Source of the DNA: Methylorubrum zatmanii
Lineage (GTDB): Bacteria; Pseudomonadota; Alphaproteobacteria; Rhizobiales; Beijerinckiaceae
NCBI RefSeq assembly: GCF_014845115.1
Contig: NZ_NKUI01000133.1
Coordinates: 1-38,762, forward strand
Reading direction: 5' to 3'
DNA length: 38,762 nt
Shown here: positions 18,463 to 29,001 of the stretch, piece by piece
Layout of the letters: the number at the start of each line of letters is the position of its first letter
How positions within the stretch are numbered: position 1 is the stretch's first letter
Position numbers and translations under genes: made by a program
The notes under the pieces: model-generated
What the model saw: only the letters and a program-made list of their open reading frames with translations
Databases searched by the model: none
Told to the model about the DNA's origin: nothing

Positions 18463-18889
18463 TGCTCTACCTCGATACGTCTCTGATCGTGGCAGCACTC
18501 GCCCGCGAAGCCATGACACCGTGCATTCAGGCTTGGCTGTCGGAGCAAGATCCGGAACAGCTCCTGATCAGCGACGGGACCATCACCGAGATGTCCTCTG
18601 CCGTGGCGATCAAGCTGCGGACCGGACAGATCGATCTCGATCAGCGTGCCGCAATCCCCTCGCCCTGTTCAACAAGCTCATCGCCGAGAGCCTCATGGTG
18701 GTCGGCGTCACGGGTGGACAATTTCGGGCGGCAGCGAGATTTACCGATCAACATGCGCTTGGGCTTCGAGCCGGCGACGCCCTCCAGCTCGCGATCGCCT
18801 CGGAGCAAGGCGCGACGCTGGTCACGCTTGACCGCAGGCTTGCCGAGGCGGGGCCGATGCTCGGTGTCCCGGCGCAGTTGCCGACCTGA
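18462..18889 (+). pseudogene. Frameshifted VapC-type PIN-domain toxin
   Basis: From ATG 18462 the frame reads [20 protein letters not shown] and continues to [20 protein letters not shown], the first half of a PIN-domain RNase toxin with its first Asp and middle Glu. Near 18650-18660 the sense shifts by -1. The other frame then gives [40 protein letters not shown] and [16 protein letters not shown], the second half with the later catalytic Asp residues, and stops at 18889. All acidic residues of the PIN site are still recognisable across the two frames, so the decay is recent. It is paired with the broken antitoxin directly upstream. Confidence 0.75.
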
Positions 18890-18975
18890 TCCTGTTTCCG
18901 GTCGATCGCCTCGGGATTTGCCACACGCCGTCATCGCGAGGCGAAGCCGAAGCCTTCAACCGGAAGTAGAATAAG
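18888..18975. repeat. Dispersed intergenic repeat remnant
   Basis: CTGATCCTGTTTCCGGT (18888-18904) nearly equals the arm of the btuB-btuF hairpin (CTGATCCTGCCTCCGGT). An imperfect complement lies at about 18959-18975, and between them CGTCATCGCGAGGCGAAG (18931-18948) resembles the end of the palindrome at 7055-7146. It lies just after the broken toxin and just downstream of guaA, for which it could serve as a 3'-end structure. Confidence 0.4.
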
Positions 18976-18979
18976 ACAA

Positions 18980-20545
<1,566 letters not shown>

Positions 20546-20713
20546 GCTGCCTCGGGCCTCTTCGATACGCGTTAGACGACGCCTCGAAACGGCGCAACGC
20601 GCGCGGTGTCCGAGGACACATGCAGCATGCTTGAGATCCGCACCATTAACCTGACGTTCACCGAACCGCTGCGACACGGCACGCCCCTCGAAACGGACAG
20701 GAGTCATCCGACC

Positions 20714-20941
20714 ATGAGAGCAGCCCTCTTCGGAATCGCCGTCACGATCGCAGGTCTCGGTGCCACCGCACCGGCCCAGGCCCTCCCCATGCCGGGCGCG
20801 GCGCCGATGTCGGAAGGACTTTTCCAGCAGGCGCAGTATCACCGCCGCATCGTGCGCGGCCCCCGCTGCCGGACCATCGTCACCAAGCACCGCGGCCGGT
20901 TCGGCCGGGTGGTGGTGACGCGCGAGCGTCGCTGCTTCTGA
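20714..20941 (+). CDS. Small secreted hypothetical protein
   Basis: A 75-residue protein with a clear signal peptide ([20 protein letters not shown], cleavage near AQA at residues 21-23). The mature part of about 50 residues is basic, with two Cys ([18 protein letters not shown] and the final RRCF) that could form a disulfide in the periplasm. No family is recognised. The ATG at 20714 follows AGGAG at 20699-20703; the longer frame from 20606 is rejected because it places the signal peptide inside. It is divergent from guaA and has its own strong terminator. Confidence 0.65.
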   Translation: MRAALFGIAVTIAGLGATAPAQALPMPGAAPMSEGLFQQAQYHRRIVRGPRCRTIVTKHRGRFGRVVVTRERRCF

Positions 20942-20967
20942 TCCGGCCCTTCGGAAAAGGACGACAG

Positions 20968-20998
20968 CGGCCCCCGGCTTCGGGGGCCGTTCTTTTTT
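20968..20998 (+). terminator. Rho-independent terminator
   Basis: A perfect 9-bp GC-rich stem (CGGCCCCCG at 20968-20976, CGGGGGCCG at 20981-20989) with loop GCTT is followed by TTCTTTTTT. It lies 26 nt after the small secreted protein gene and overlaps the 3' end of the convergent esterase gene. Confidence 0.9.
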
Positions 20999-22016
20999 AA
21001 GATTTCAGCAATCCGTGGCCGCGCATCCAGGCCATGAACAGGGCAGGCCATGCCGCCGCAGGGCTTCCCGGAACGCCGAGGCCGAAGCCGTGGCCGCCGC
21101 GCTCGAACAGGTGCATCTCCGCCGGCACCCGCGCCGCCCTCAGCGCCGCGTACATCAGCAGCGGGTGGTCGGTCACCGCGATCCGGTCGTCGGAGGCCTG
21201 GACCATGAAGACCGGCGGCGTGCGCTCGTTGACCTGCACCTCCACCGAATAGGCCCGGCGCCGCGCATCGGGCGGGTCGTCGCCGACGAGCACCCGGCGG
21301 CTCGTCATGGTCCGGTCGAACGGCGCCTTCATCGTGATGATCGGGTAGATCAGCCCGGCGAAGGACGGATGGGCGCTCAACCCGTCGGCCTCGTCGACGT
21401 CGTCGTAGAGATCCTGTTCCGCATCGGTGGCGGTGACGCCCATCAGATGGCCGCCCGCCGAGAAGCCGAGCACGCCGATCCGGTCGGGATCGAGGCCGTA
21501 TTCCTCCGCCCTCCAGCGCACGAGGCGCATGGCGCGCTGGGCGTCCTGCCGGGGGGCGTCGGGACCGTCGCGCCATTCCTCGCTCGGCAGGCGGTACACC
21601 AGCACGAAGGCGGTGATGCCACCCCGCGCCAGCCATTGGCCGACGGGCAGGCCCTCATTGCCGATATCGATGCGCAGATAGCCGCCGCCGGCAGCGATGA
21701 GGATGCCCGCCCCGTTGGGTCGCTCCGGGCGGATCACCAGCAGGCAGGGCCGCACGACGCCGGTGATGACGCCGGTCAGGGTCTCGTCGAAGCGGTATTC
21801 GGAGCGGTAGGGACCGCCACCGCCCGGAGGCAGATCCGGCCACAGGTCGATGATTTCGAGTTCCGAGCCCGGCGCGGATTTCGGCAGGGGCTGGACGACC
21901 TCGCCGGTCTGCGGGCGGACCGGAAGCCGGAGCGGAGCCTGCTGCGCCCGCGCCGTCTCGCCCCCGGTCAGCATCGCCGCCGTCCCCGCGAGCAGGGCCC
22001 GCCGGTGCAGCGTCAT
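20997..22016 (-). CDS. Exported alpha/beta-hydrolase (esterase-like)
   Basis: A 339-residue exported hydrolase. The N-terminus [19 protein letters not shown] has a twin-arginine-like pattern and a cleavage site near ARAQQ, so Tat or Sec export to the periplasm is likely. The fold shows [12 protein letters not shown] (oxyanion-hole region), nucleophile Ser in [10 protein letters not shown], acid in [14 protein letters not shown] and catalytic His in [11 protein letters not shown]. This is the pattern of BD-FAE/acetyl-xylan-esterase-like serine esterases. The substrate is unknown; a sugar acetyl or small ester is typical of the family. The start at 22016 is supported by GAGG in the leader and the signal peptide. 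Confidence 0.88.
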   Translation of the reverse strand: MTLHRRALLAGTAAMLTGGETARAQQAPLRLPVRPQTGEVVQPLPKSAPGSELEIIDLWPDLPPGGGGPYRSEYRFDETLTGVITGVVRPCLLVIRPERPNGAGILIAAGGGYLRIDIGNEGLPVGQWLARGGITAFVLVYRLPSEEWRDGPDAPRQDAQRAMRLVRWRAEEYGLDPDRIGVLGFSAGGHLMGVTATDAEQDLYDDVDEADGLSAHPSFAGLIYPIITMKAPFDRTMTSRRVLVGDDPPDARRRAYSVEVQVNERTPPVFMVQASDDRIAVTDHPLLMYAALRAARVPAEMHLFERGGHGFGLGVPGSPAAAWPALFMAWMRGHGLLKS

Positions 22017-22122
22017 GGTCTCGGCCTCATCGAAACTCCCGCCGCGACGTCGCGCGGGATGGGTCCGGGGCGACGGTTGTGATCCCCGTTTCAACCAGCC
22101 AAGCGGCGTCCCGATCCAGGGT

Positions 22123-23445
22123 TCAAGCGGATTTGCTCGTGAGCGTCGCGACATAGAACCCATCGGTGCCGGTCAGGGCCGGGCTCATCTGGATGCCGCG
22201 CGATGTCCGGCGCACCTTGTCGGCCAAGCCCGGCACGGAGCCGAGATCGGTCGCGACCGCCTGGATCGCTCCCTGGCTGCGCCGGAGCAGGCCGTCCACG
22301 GCGGCGTCGTTCTCCTCGGGCAGGAGCGAGCAGGTGACGTAGACCAGGGTGCCGCCGGGGCGCAGCAGCCGCGCGGCCCGGTCCAACACCTCCGCTTGCT
22401 CGGCGATCCGGCCCGAGAGGCTGCCCGGCCGCAGGCGCCACTTGGCGTCGGGGTTGCGCCGCCACGTGCCCGTGCCGGTGCAGGGGGCATCGACCAGCAC
22501 GCGGTCCACCGTCCCGTCCAGGTCGGCCAGCACGTCGGTCCGCGCCTTGCCGCCGCGCGGGGTGCGCACCTCCACCGTCGCGCCGGAGCGGCGCAGGCGT
22601 TCGTGGATCGGGGCGAGACGGCGCGGATCGGCATCGGTGGCGACGATCCGGGCTTCGTTGCCGGTCAGCGCCGCCAGCGCCAGCGACTTGCCGCCGCCCC
22701 CGGCGCAGAGATCGACGATGGTCTCGCCCGCCTTCGCCCCGGCGAGCAGGCTCGCGATCTGCGAGCCCTCGTCCTGAATCTCGAAGCCGCCGTCGAGGAA
22801 GACCGGATCGACGTGGAGCGCCGGGCCGCGCCCGTCCTCGCCGAGCGGGAGCCGCAGGCCGAGGGCGGAGAGCGGCGTCGGCTCGGGGGAGAGATCGGCC
22901 AGCACGTCGGCCACCGCCTCGCGGCTCTGCTTCAGCGTATTGGCCCGGATGTCGAGCGGAGCCCGGCGGCCGAGCGCCCGCAATTCGTGCAGGAGCGCGT
23001 CGCCGAACAATTCGGTGAGCGAGGACAGGACGAAGGCCGGCGCGTCGCCCGCCACTTCCGGCGGCGCGTCCGCGAGGCTCCCCTCCTGAAGCCGCCGCCG
23101 CTCCCCCTCGGTGAGGGGAGGGGGGGCGAAGCGCGCGCCGTCGAACAGCGAGGCGATGCTGGCCTCGGCCAAGCCCCGCTGCAGGCGCAGCATGCCGATG
23201 AGAATGGCGCGCCCGGTCTCCTCACCCATCACCCAGGCGGCCGAGGCCCGGCGGCGGAGGCCGTCATAGACGAGGCTGGCGATCGCCGCCCGGTCGCCGG
23301 AGCCGGCATAGCGATGGGCGAGGCCCCAATCCTTCAGGGCGTCGGCGGCGGGCCTGCGGCGCGCGGCGATGTCGTCGAGGATCTCGATGGCGGCGGAGAT
23401 GCGGGCGGAGGGGGTCAGGGTCGGCTCCGGAAAGGTTTCGTTCAA
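22123..23445 (-). CDS. rsmB: RsmB-like rRNA (cytosine-C5) methyltransferase
   Basis: A 440-residue protein of the NOL1/NOP2/Sun family. The N-terminal 140 residues form a NusB-like RNA-binding domain (LKDWGLAHRYAGSGDRAAI, ASLVYDGLRRR). The C-terminal SAM-dependent domain has the motif I region IVDLCAGGGGKSLALAA, the motif IV Cys in LVDAPCTGTGTWRRNPDAKW and the motif VI nucleophile Cys in YVTCSLLPEEN. The two-Cys mechanism is typical of m5C RNA methyltransferases. The NusB domain points to RsmB, which modifies C967 of 16S rRNA in E. coli, but related Rsm enzymes are possible. The start is TTG at 23445; no ATG would keep the RNA-binding domain. Confidence 0.88.
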   Translation of the reverse strand: MNETFPEPTLTPSARISAAIEILDDIAARRRPAADALKDWGLAHRYAGSGDRAAIASLVYDGLRRRASAAWVMGEETGRAILIGMLRLQRGLAEASIASLFDGARFAPPPLTEGERRRLQEGSLADAPPEVAGDAPAFVLSSLTELFGDALLHELRALGRRAPLDIRANTLKQSREAVADVLADLSPEPTPLSALGLRLPLGEDGRGPALHVDPVFLDGGFEIQDEGSQIASLLAGAKAGETIVDLCAGGGGKSLALAALTGNEARIVATDADPRRLAPIHERLRRSGATVEVRTPRGGKARTDVLADLDGTVDRVLVDAPCTGTGTWRRNPDAKWRLRPGSLSGRIAEQAEVLDRAARLLRPGGTLVYVTCSLLPEENDAAVDGLLRRSQGAIQAVATDLGSVPGLADKVRRTSRGIQMSPALTGTDGFYVATLTSKSA

Positions 23446-23571
23446 TCTGCCGCTTTGCGGCCACGCTTCGACCGGAGGTCCGACACGATACGGCCGAGCT
23501 TCCGGCTCTTTGAGCGCTCAGAACGGCACGATGGCCCCGTCCGTCAAGGACATGTGAGGAAAGGACCCCGG

Positions 23572-23748
23572 ATGCCGCTTCTGAAGCCCGTCGTCAGCGC
23601 CGGCCTGCTGGCGCTGATGCTTGCCGCCTGCTCCACCGCGCCGGCCGCCCCGGCCCTCGATCCGGTGCCGCCGCCGGCCCGCCGGCCCGATGCCAAGACG
23701 CAACTCGAATACGGCAACCCGCCCCCGCCGCCGCCCGGCCGGTACTGA
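23572..23748 (+). CDS. Small proline-rich lipoprotein
   Basis: A 58-residue protein, MPLLKPVVSAGLLALMLAAC, with lipobox LAAC and lipidated Cys20. The mature part of only 39 residues is dominated by Pro and Ala, ending GNPPPPPPGRY. It resembles the small lipoproteins of entericidin or LptM type in size only; no homologue is claimed. The ATG at 23572 has AGGAAAGGA upstream. It is divergent from rsmB and converges with the panE-like gene 22 nt away. Confidence 0.7.
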   Translation: MPLLKPVVSAGLLALMLAACSTAPAAPALDPVPPPARRPDAKTQLEYGNPPPPPPGRY

Positions 23749-23770
23749 CAGGCGGCGGGAGCGGGGCGGT

Positions 23771-24709
23771 TCAGGCCGCCTCGCGCGCCCGCCGGTTCTC
23801 GTAGGTCTTGAGATGCGTGAGGACGCGCGCGAGCAGCGGCGTCTCCACGCCCTCGGCGCGCCCGCGCTCGATCAGGTCGCCGACGATGTGGTCGGCCTCG
23901 ATGCGGGCGCTGCCCTCGATGTCGCGCAGCATCGAGGCGGTCATCGCCGACCCTTCCGTCGTCAGGATCTTGCGGGCGCCGGCCAAAACCTTCTCGCGCG
24001 AACCGTATCCGTTGGCGACCGCCACCGCCTGGCACTCGTCGAGCAGCCCCTCGATGAAGGCCTTGCCGCCGGGGGCGGCGGCGATGTCGCCGATGGCTCC
24101 GCGCATCAGCGTGGTCGCCCCCGCAAGCGTCGCGAGGAAGACCCACTTCTCCCACATCTCCAGAAGAACCTTGTCGCTGGCGCGGGCCTGGAAGCGCACG
24201 CCGTCCATCTGGGCCTCGATGGCGGCCACCCGCTCGGACCGAGAGCCGTCGCGCTCCCCGTAGGTCAGGGTGTGAAGCTCGGTCATCTGGCGGATCTCGC
24301 CGGCCGTGGTCAGCGTCGCGACGATGGAGCAAGTGCCCCCGAGCACCTTGTCGGCCCCGAAGGCGGCATCGAGCCGGTCGAGATGGCGCATGCCGTTGAG
24401 GATCGGCAGGACCGCCGTGCCGGGGCCGACCGCCGGGGCGACATCGGCCAGCGCCCCGTCGAGGTCGTAGGCCTTGGCCGACAACAGCACGAGATCGAAC
24501 GGCCCGGCTGCCGCGAGCCGGTCGGCGGTCACGGTCTGGGGAGCGTCGATCGTCAGGTCACCGACCGGGCTGAGCACCCGCAACCCCCTGGCCGCCAGCG
24601 CCTCGGCCCTTGCCGGACGCACCAGAAAGGTCACGTCCCGCCCGGCCTCGGCCAGCCGCGCTCCGAAATAGCCGCCGGTCGCGCCGGCCCCGACCACGAG
24701 AATACGCAT
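23771..24709 (-). CDS. 2-dehydropantoate 2-reductase-like (PanE/ApbA) protein
   Basis: A 312-residue protein of the ketopantoate reductase family, normal length. The N-terminal Rossmann fold starts MRILVVGAGATGGYFGARLA (GAGATG at 7-12), and the C-terminal helical domain is at about 175-305. True PanE makes pantoate for coenzyme A with NADPH, using a Lys and two Asn in a K-x3-N-x3-N pattern. Here the matching helix reads KVLLEMWEKWVFLATLAGAT, with no Asn at those places. It may thus be a paralogue with another 2-oxo or imine substrate rather than PanE proper. The ATG at 24709 follows GGGAGGAC. It is divergent from the gene at 24917. Confidence 0.85.
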   Translation of the reverse strand: MRILVVGAGATGGYFGARLAEAGRDVTFLVRPARAEALAARGLRVLSPVGDLTIDAPQTVTADRLAAAGPFDLVLLSAKAYDLDGALADVAPAVGPGTAVLPILNGMRHLDRLDAAFGADKVLGGTCSIVATLTTAGEIRQMTELHTLTYGERDGSRSERVAAIEAQMDGVRFQARASDKVLLEMWEKWVFLATLAGATTLMRGAIGDIAAAPGGKAFIEGLLDECQAVAVANGYGSREKVLAGARKILTTEGSAMTASMLRDIEGSARIEADHIVGDLIERGRAEGVETPLLARVLTHLKTYENRRAREAA

Positions 24710-24845
24710 CGTCCTCCCCTTCGTTGTTCCGACCTCCATACCGCGAAGCCTCGCGCCCCGCACCCCGTCGCGGTGTGCCGCGCGGAATCAGCACTCATAA
24801 CGGAACAAGTCCGCCCCGGCCGCCCTGGAGTCTGATCCGGACAAC

Positions 24846-24855
24846 GGCTAAGCTT
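24846..24855 (+). promoter_or_regulatory. Shared upstream element, copy 1
   Basis: GGCTAAGCTT, 61 nt before the start of the secreted protein gene at 24917. The identical decamer occurs at 25995-26004 before its paralogue, at nearly the same distance (68 nt). This suggests a common promoter or operator part carried along in the duplication. Confidence 0.35.
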
Positions 24856-24916
24856 GGCTCGACCAGACCGCGCCTGCACCCCGCACCGGCGATTGCTGGC
24901 TTTCGCGGACACCGTG

Positions 24917-25828
24917 ATGCGCACCCTTCCTGCTCTCGCCGCTCTAACCGCCGGATTTCTTCCGGGATTGGTCTCGCAGACGACCTTTGCTGCGGAACGC
25001 CAGCCGTTTGAAGTCGTGAAGGAGTGGGAAGTCGAGCGAACGATCGGCGATACCAGCGCCAATCCTTGCCTGATGACCTACGCCTACGAAGACAAGGAGG
25101 ACAACAACGCCGCCAATGCCGTGGTGTTCGCGCTGCAGGGCTCGTCGGCGGTGCTGGTTCTGGTCTACCAAGGCTGGGACTTCGAGAAGGAGGAGCAGGT
25201 CAAAGTCCCGCTCTTTCTCGACAAGAAGCCGATCAAGGTGAAGACCACGTGGATCGGCGACGGGAAGACGCTCCGCACCCAGCTGCCCGACAGCGTGGTG
25301 CCCGACCTACTGGCGGCCAAGACCGTGATTCTGCGCTTCGAGGACAGCGACGCGGATTTCAGGATCCCCAACTTCGCGGCGGGTTACGAGGCCCTGCGGC
25401 GCTGCGATGCCACGCCGGTGAAGCCCGCCGCGGCACCGCAGGCGACGACGCAACCAGCCCCGGCGCAGCCCACGGCCACACCGGCGCCGGCCGGCATGCC
25501 GTCCCAGCGACGCATCGCGGCCTATGTCATCGGATTGTCCGTGCAGCGCGTGCTGCGCGAATGCGACATCCCCTCGACGGGCAAGGATCGAGCGGGGGTC
25601 GATGCCCGCATGGCCGCCCTGCAGCCGGAAATGGCTCCGATCGAAGCGCAGCTGAAGAGCGAGATCCAGAAGAACGGCACGCATTGCCCCGGCCCCGACA
25701 AGCAGGCGGAGTTTCAGGCGGCGATGCGCAAGATGATCGACCTCGGCCCGGACGAGTTGGTGGCGGACCTTGAGAAGGCGCCGGCCAGCCCCCCGACCGC
25801 CCCGGCCGCGCCCGATTCCAAGCTCTGA
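24917..25828 (+). CDS. Secreted hypothetical protein, first of a tandem paralogous pair
   Basis: A 303-residue exported protein. The signal peptide MRTLPALAALTAGFLPGLVS is cleaved near FAA (about residue 31). The N-terminal domain (about 32-160) contains PFEVVKEWEVER, VYQGWDFEKEEQVKVPLFLD and PDLLAAKTVILRFED, a beta-rich layout. A Pro/Ala/Thr linker (about 165-195) leads to a helical C-terminal domain with AAYVIGLSVQRVLRECDIP, DARMAALQPEMAPIEAQL and CPGPDKQAEFQAAMRKMIDL, where two Cys may form a disulfide. No known family is recognised. The gene at 26073 has the same architecture and many identical residues. The ATG at 24917 fits the signal peptide. Confidence 0.7.
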   Translation: MRTLPALAALTAGFLPGLVSQTTFAAERQPFEVVKEWEVERTIGDTSANPCLMTYAYEDKEDNNAANAVVFALQGSSAVLVLVYQGWDFEKEEQVKVPLFLDKKPIKVKTTWIGDGKTLRTQLPDSVVPDLLAAKTVILRFEDSDADFRIPNFAAGYEALRRCDATPVKPAAAPQATTQPAPAQPTATPAPAGMPSQRRIAAYVIGLSVQRVLRECDIPSTGKDRAGVDARMAALQPEMAPIEAQLKSEIQKNGTHCPGPDKQAEFQAAMRKMIDLGPDELVADLEKAPASPPTAPAAPDSKL

Positions 25829-25994
25829 GGCGGCGCTCGATCCGGGCCGGTGAGAAGAGGCTCAACCCTCTGCTCGGCCGTCGACCGATGTCCGCGGCAA
25901 GCGGAAGGGCGCCATCCCTCGGATGCGCTCATCCGCTTCACCATAAAACGCTGTGCGGCATAGCGCCTTCACGCTGGTTGCGCTGGCGCTTGCG

Positions 25995-26004
25995 GGCTAA
26001 GCTT
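25995..26004 (+). promoter_or_regulatory. Shared upstream element, copy 2
   Basis: GGCTAAGCTT, identical to 24846-24855, 68 nt before the start at 26073. Its presence here means the second paralogue probably has its own promoter despite following the first on the same strand. Confidence 0.35.
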
Positions 26005-26072
26005 TGCCGGTCGGTCGAACCTCTCGCATTCCGCGAGTTGCGGGCCGGTCGTCATCGTCGCGGAGCTGTCGC

Positions 26073-26933
26073 GTGCGCCTGCCATCGGTCTTCGCGACGA
26101 CGCTGGCGTGGACGCTCGTCGCTTCCTTCAGCGAAGCCTCGGCTGTGGCGGCCCCGGCCCGCGAGCCGTTCGAGACCGTCCGCGGCTGGGCGGTCGAGCG
26201 GCGGGTGGACAAGCCCGCACCGTCCTGCCGGATGACCCGAACGACACAGGACGCGCAGGGCGCGACCGTCCATGCGGTGATCGTCTCGCATGACGGGCCA
26301 GGTGTCTCGCTGCTGCTGGCCGACCGGGATTGGGACTTTGCCGGTGACGAGCGCCTGTCCGTGCCGCTCATCCTGGACGGGACACCGCTCGGCACGAACC
26401 CGATCTGGACCGGCGACGGCCAAGTGCTGCGCGCGGTCCTGGCGGCATCGAGCCTGCCGGACCTGCTGGCGGCTAAGACCCTGAGCCTCCGCTTCACGGA
26501 CGGCGAGTCACGCTTCGCGATCCCAGACATCGCGGCGGCCTACATTGCCCTGGAGCGATGTGAGGCCGCCTCCGCAAAACCACCCGCTGTCGCGGTCGAG
26601 CCGGCCCTGCCGTCGCCGGCGCGGATGGCCTCGTACACGGTCGGCCTTGCCGTGGAGCGGGTCCTGCAGGATTGCGACGTCGCGGCACCGGAGAGCGACC
26701 GGGCCGCGGTGAGGGCCAGGATGGCCACGCTCCGGCCGGAGATGATCCCCTACGAGGCCGCGATCCGCCACGAGATCACGAAGTCCCGCGGCTTCTCCTG
26801 TCCCACCGCCGACAAGGAGCAGGCCTTTCAGGAGGCGATGCGCCGCTTCATCGCCATGAGCCCGGATGACCTCGCCGCCGCCATCGACAGCCAAAGTCGG
26901 CCTGAGGTGGTGACGCCCGTCACGAAACCCTGA
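26073..26933 (+). CDS. Secreted hypothetical protein, second of a tandem paralogous pair
   Basis: A 286-residue exported protein, paralogue of the product at 24917. Signal peptide VRLPSVFATTLAWTLVASF, cleavage near AVAA. The N-terminal domain repeats the partner's motifs: PFETVRGWAVERR, DRDWDFAGDERLSVPLILDG, SSLPDLLAAKTLSLRFTD. The C-terminal domain matches it in MASYTVGLAVERVLQDCDV, RARMATLRPEMIPYEAAI and FQEAMRRFIAMSPDDLAAAI. The linker is shorter. The start is GTG at 26073 with GGAG 7 nt upstream; the longer frame from 26004 would bury the signal peptide. The divergence between the two copies indicates an old duplication. Function unknown; periplasmic. Confidence 0.7.
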   Translation: MRLPSVFATTLAWTLVASFSEASAVAAPAREPFETVRGWAVERRVDKPAPSCRMTRTTQDAQGATVHAVIVSHDGPGVSLLLADRDWDFAGDERLSVPLILDGTPLGTNPIWTGDGQVLRAVLAASSLPDLLAAKTLSLRFTDGESRFAIPDIAAAYIALERCEAASAKPPAVAVEPALPSPARMASYTVGLAVERVLQDCDVAAPESDRAAVRARMATLRPEMIPYEAAIRHEITKSRGFSCPTADKEQAFQEAMRRFIAMSPDDLAAAIDSQSRPEVVTPVTKP

Positions 26934-27055
26934 CGCGGTGCCAAAGACTGTAAAGACCTTTTCCGCCGGGGCGGAACAATGCACGTTGCACTTAAAATAA
27001 CGCAACGCCCCGAATATTTTATAGTCCTAAGGATGTCTTCCCAGGGGAGGCAACG

Positions 27056-27175
27056 ATGCTCCGCTCACCGTCGACGGACCCGCCGGACTCGGGAGACCGT
27101 TGGGTTCTCTCCATCCTCGGCGTGCTCATCGCCTTCGAAGGCCTGATCCTGCTGGTCAGCCTGATCTGGCTCTGA
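27056..27175 (+). CDS. 39-residue single-span membrane protein
   Basis: MLRSPSTDPPDSGDRWVLSI is followed by a hydrophobic helix LGVLIAFEGLILLVSLIWL to the C-terminus. It has a very good ribosome-binding site, GGGGAGG, 6 nt before the ATG. A short AT-rich stretch (about 26990-27030) upstream could hold a promoter. The product looks like one of the small C-terminally anchored membrane proteins. No family is recognised. It lies convergent to guaB. Confidence 0.55.
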   Translation: MLRSPSTDPPDSGDRWVLSILGVLIAFEGLILLVSLIWL

Positions 27176-27199
27176 CACCCGCGTCGCCCCGATCCTACG

Positions 27200-27226
27200 C
27201 GCGGGGCCCCGGAACGGGACCCCGCG
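27200..27226 (-). terminator. Hairpin after guaB
   Basis: A 12-bp GC-rich stem (27200-27211 with 27215-27226) with a 3-nt loop; in the guaB transcript the single mismatch becomes a G-U pair. It starts 11 nt after the guaB stop codon. There is no T-run. Confidence 0.5.
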
Positions 27227-27237
27227 GATGGACCGGA

Positions 27238-28809
<1,572 letters not shown>

Positions 28810-29001
28810 TCATGGGCGCTGCGCGCACGCAAAGCCGTCAATCCCCTGTCAGGGCTCTTTGCGGTGCATGGCTGATCGGCATTTCACAACCGTCGAATCT
28901 CATCGGTCACCGCAACACACCGTTAACCCTTACGTTCCACGATGAAAGCGGTTCGCCCGTGTCCTGTCGCGGGACGGCCGGCTGGAGACGAGCCCCTCGC
29001 C

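Noticed and set aside
18282..18974. A single 230-codon gene over the toxin-antitoxin remnant
   Set aside because: Only its middle part matches a PIN toxin; its ends are out-of-frame readings of the antitoxin and of the toxin C-terminus.
20606..20713. Longer N-terminus for the small secreted protein
   Set aside because: The signal peptide starts at 20714 with its own AGGAG; the added residues would prevent export.
28942..29001. Upstream ATG as the ftsW start
   Set aside because: No ribosome-binding site is visible and the extra 20 residues do not look like FtsW; kept only as an alternative.
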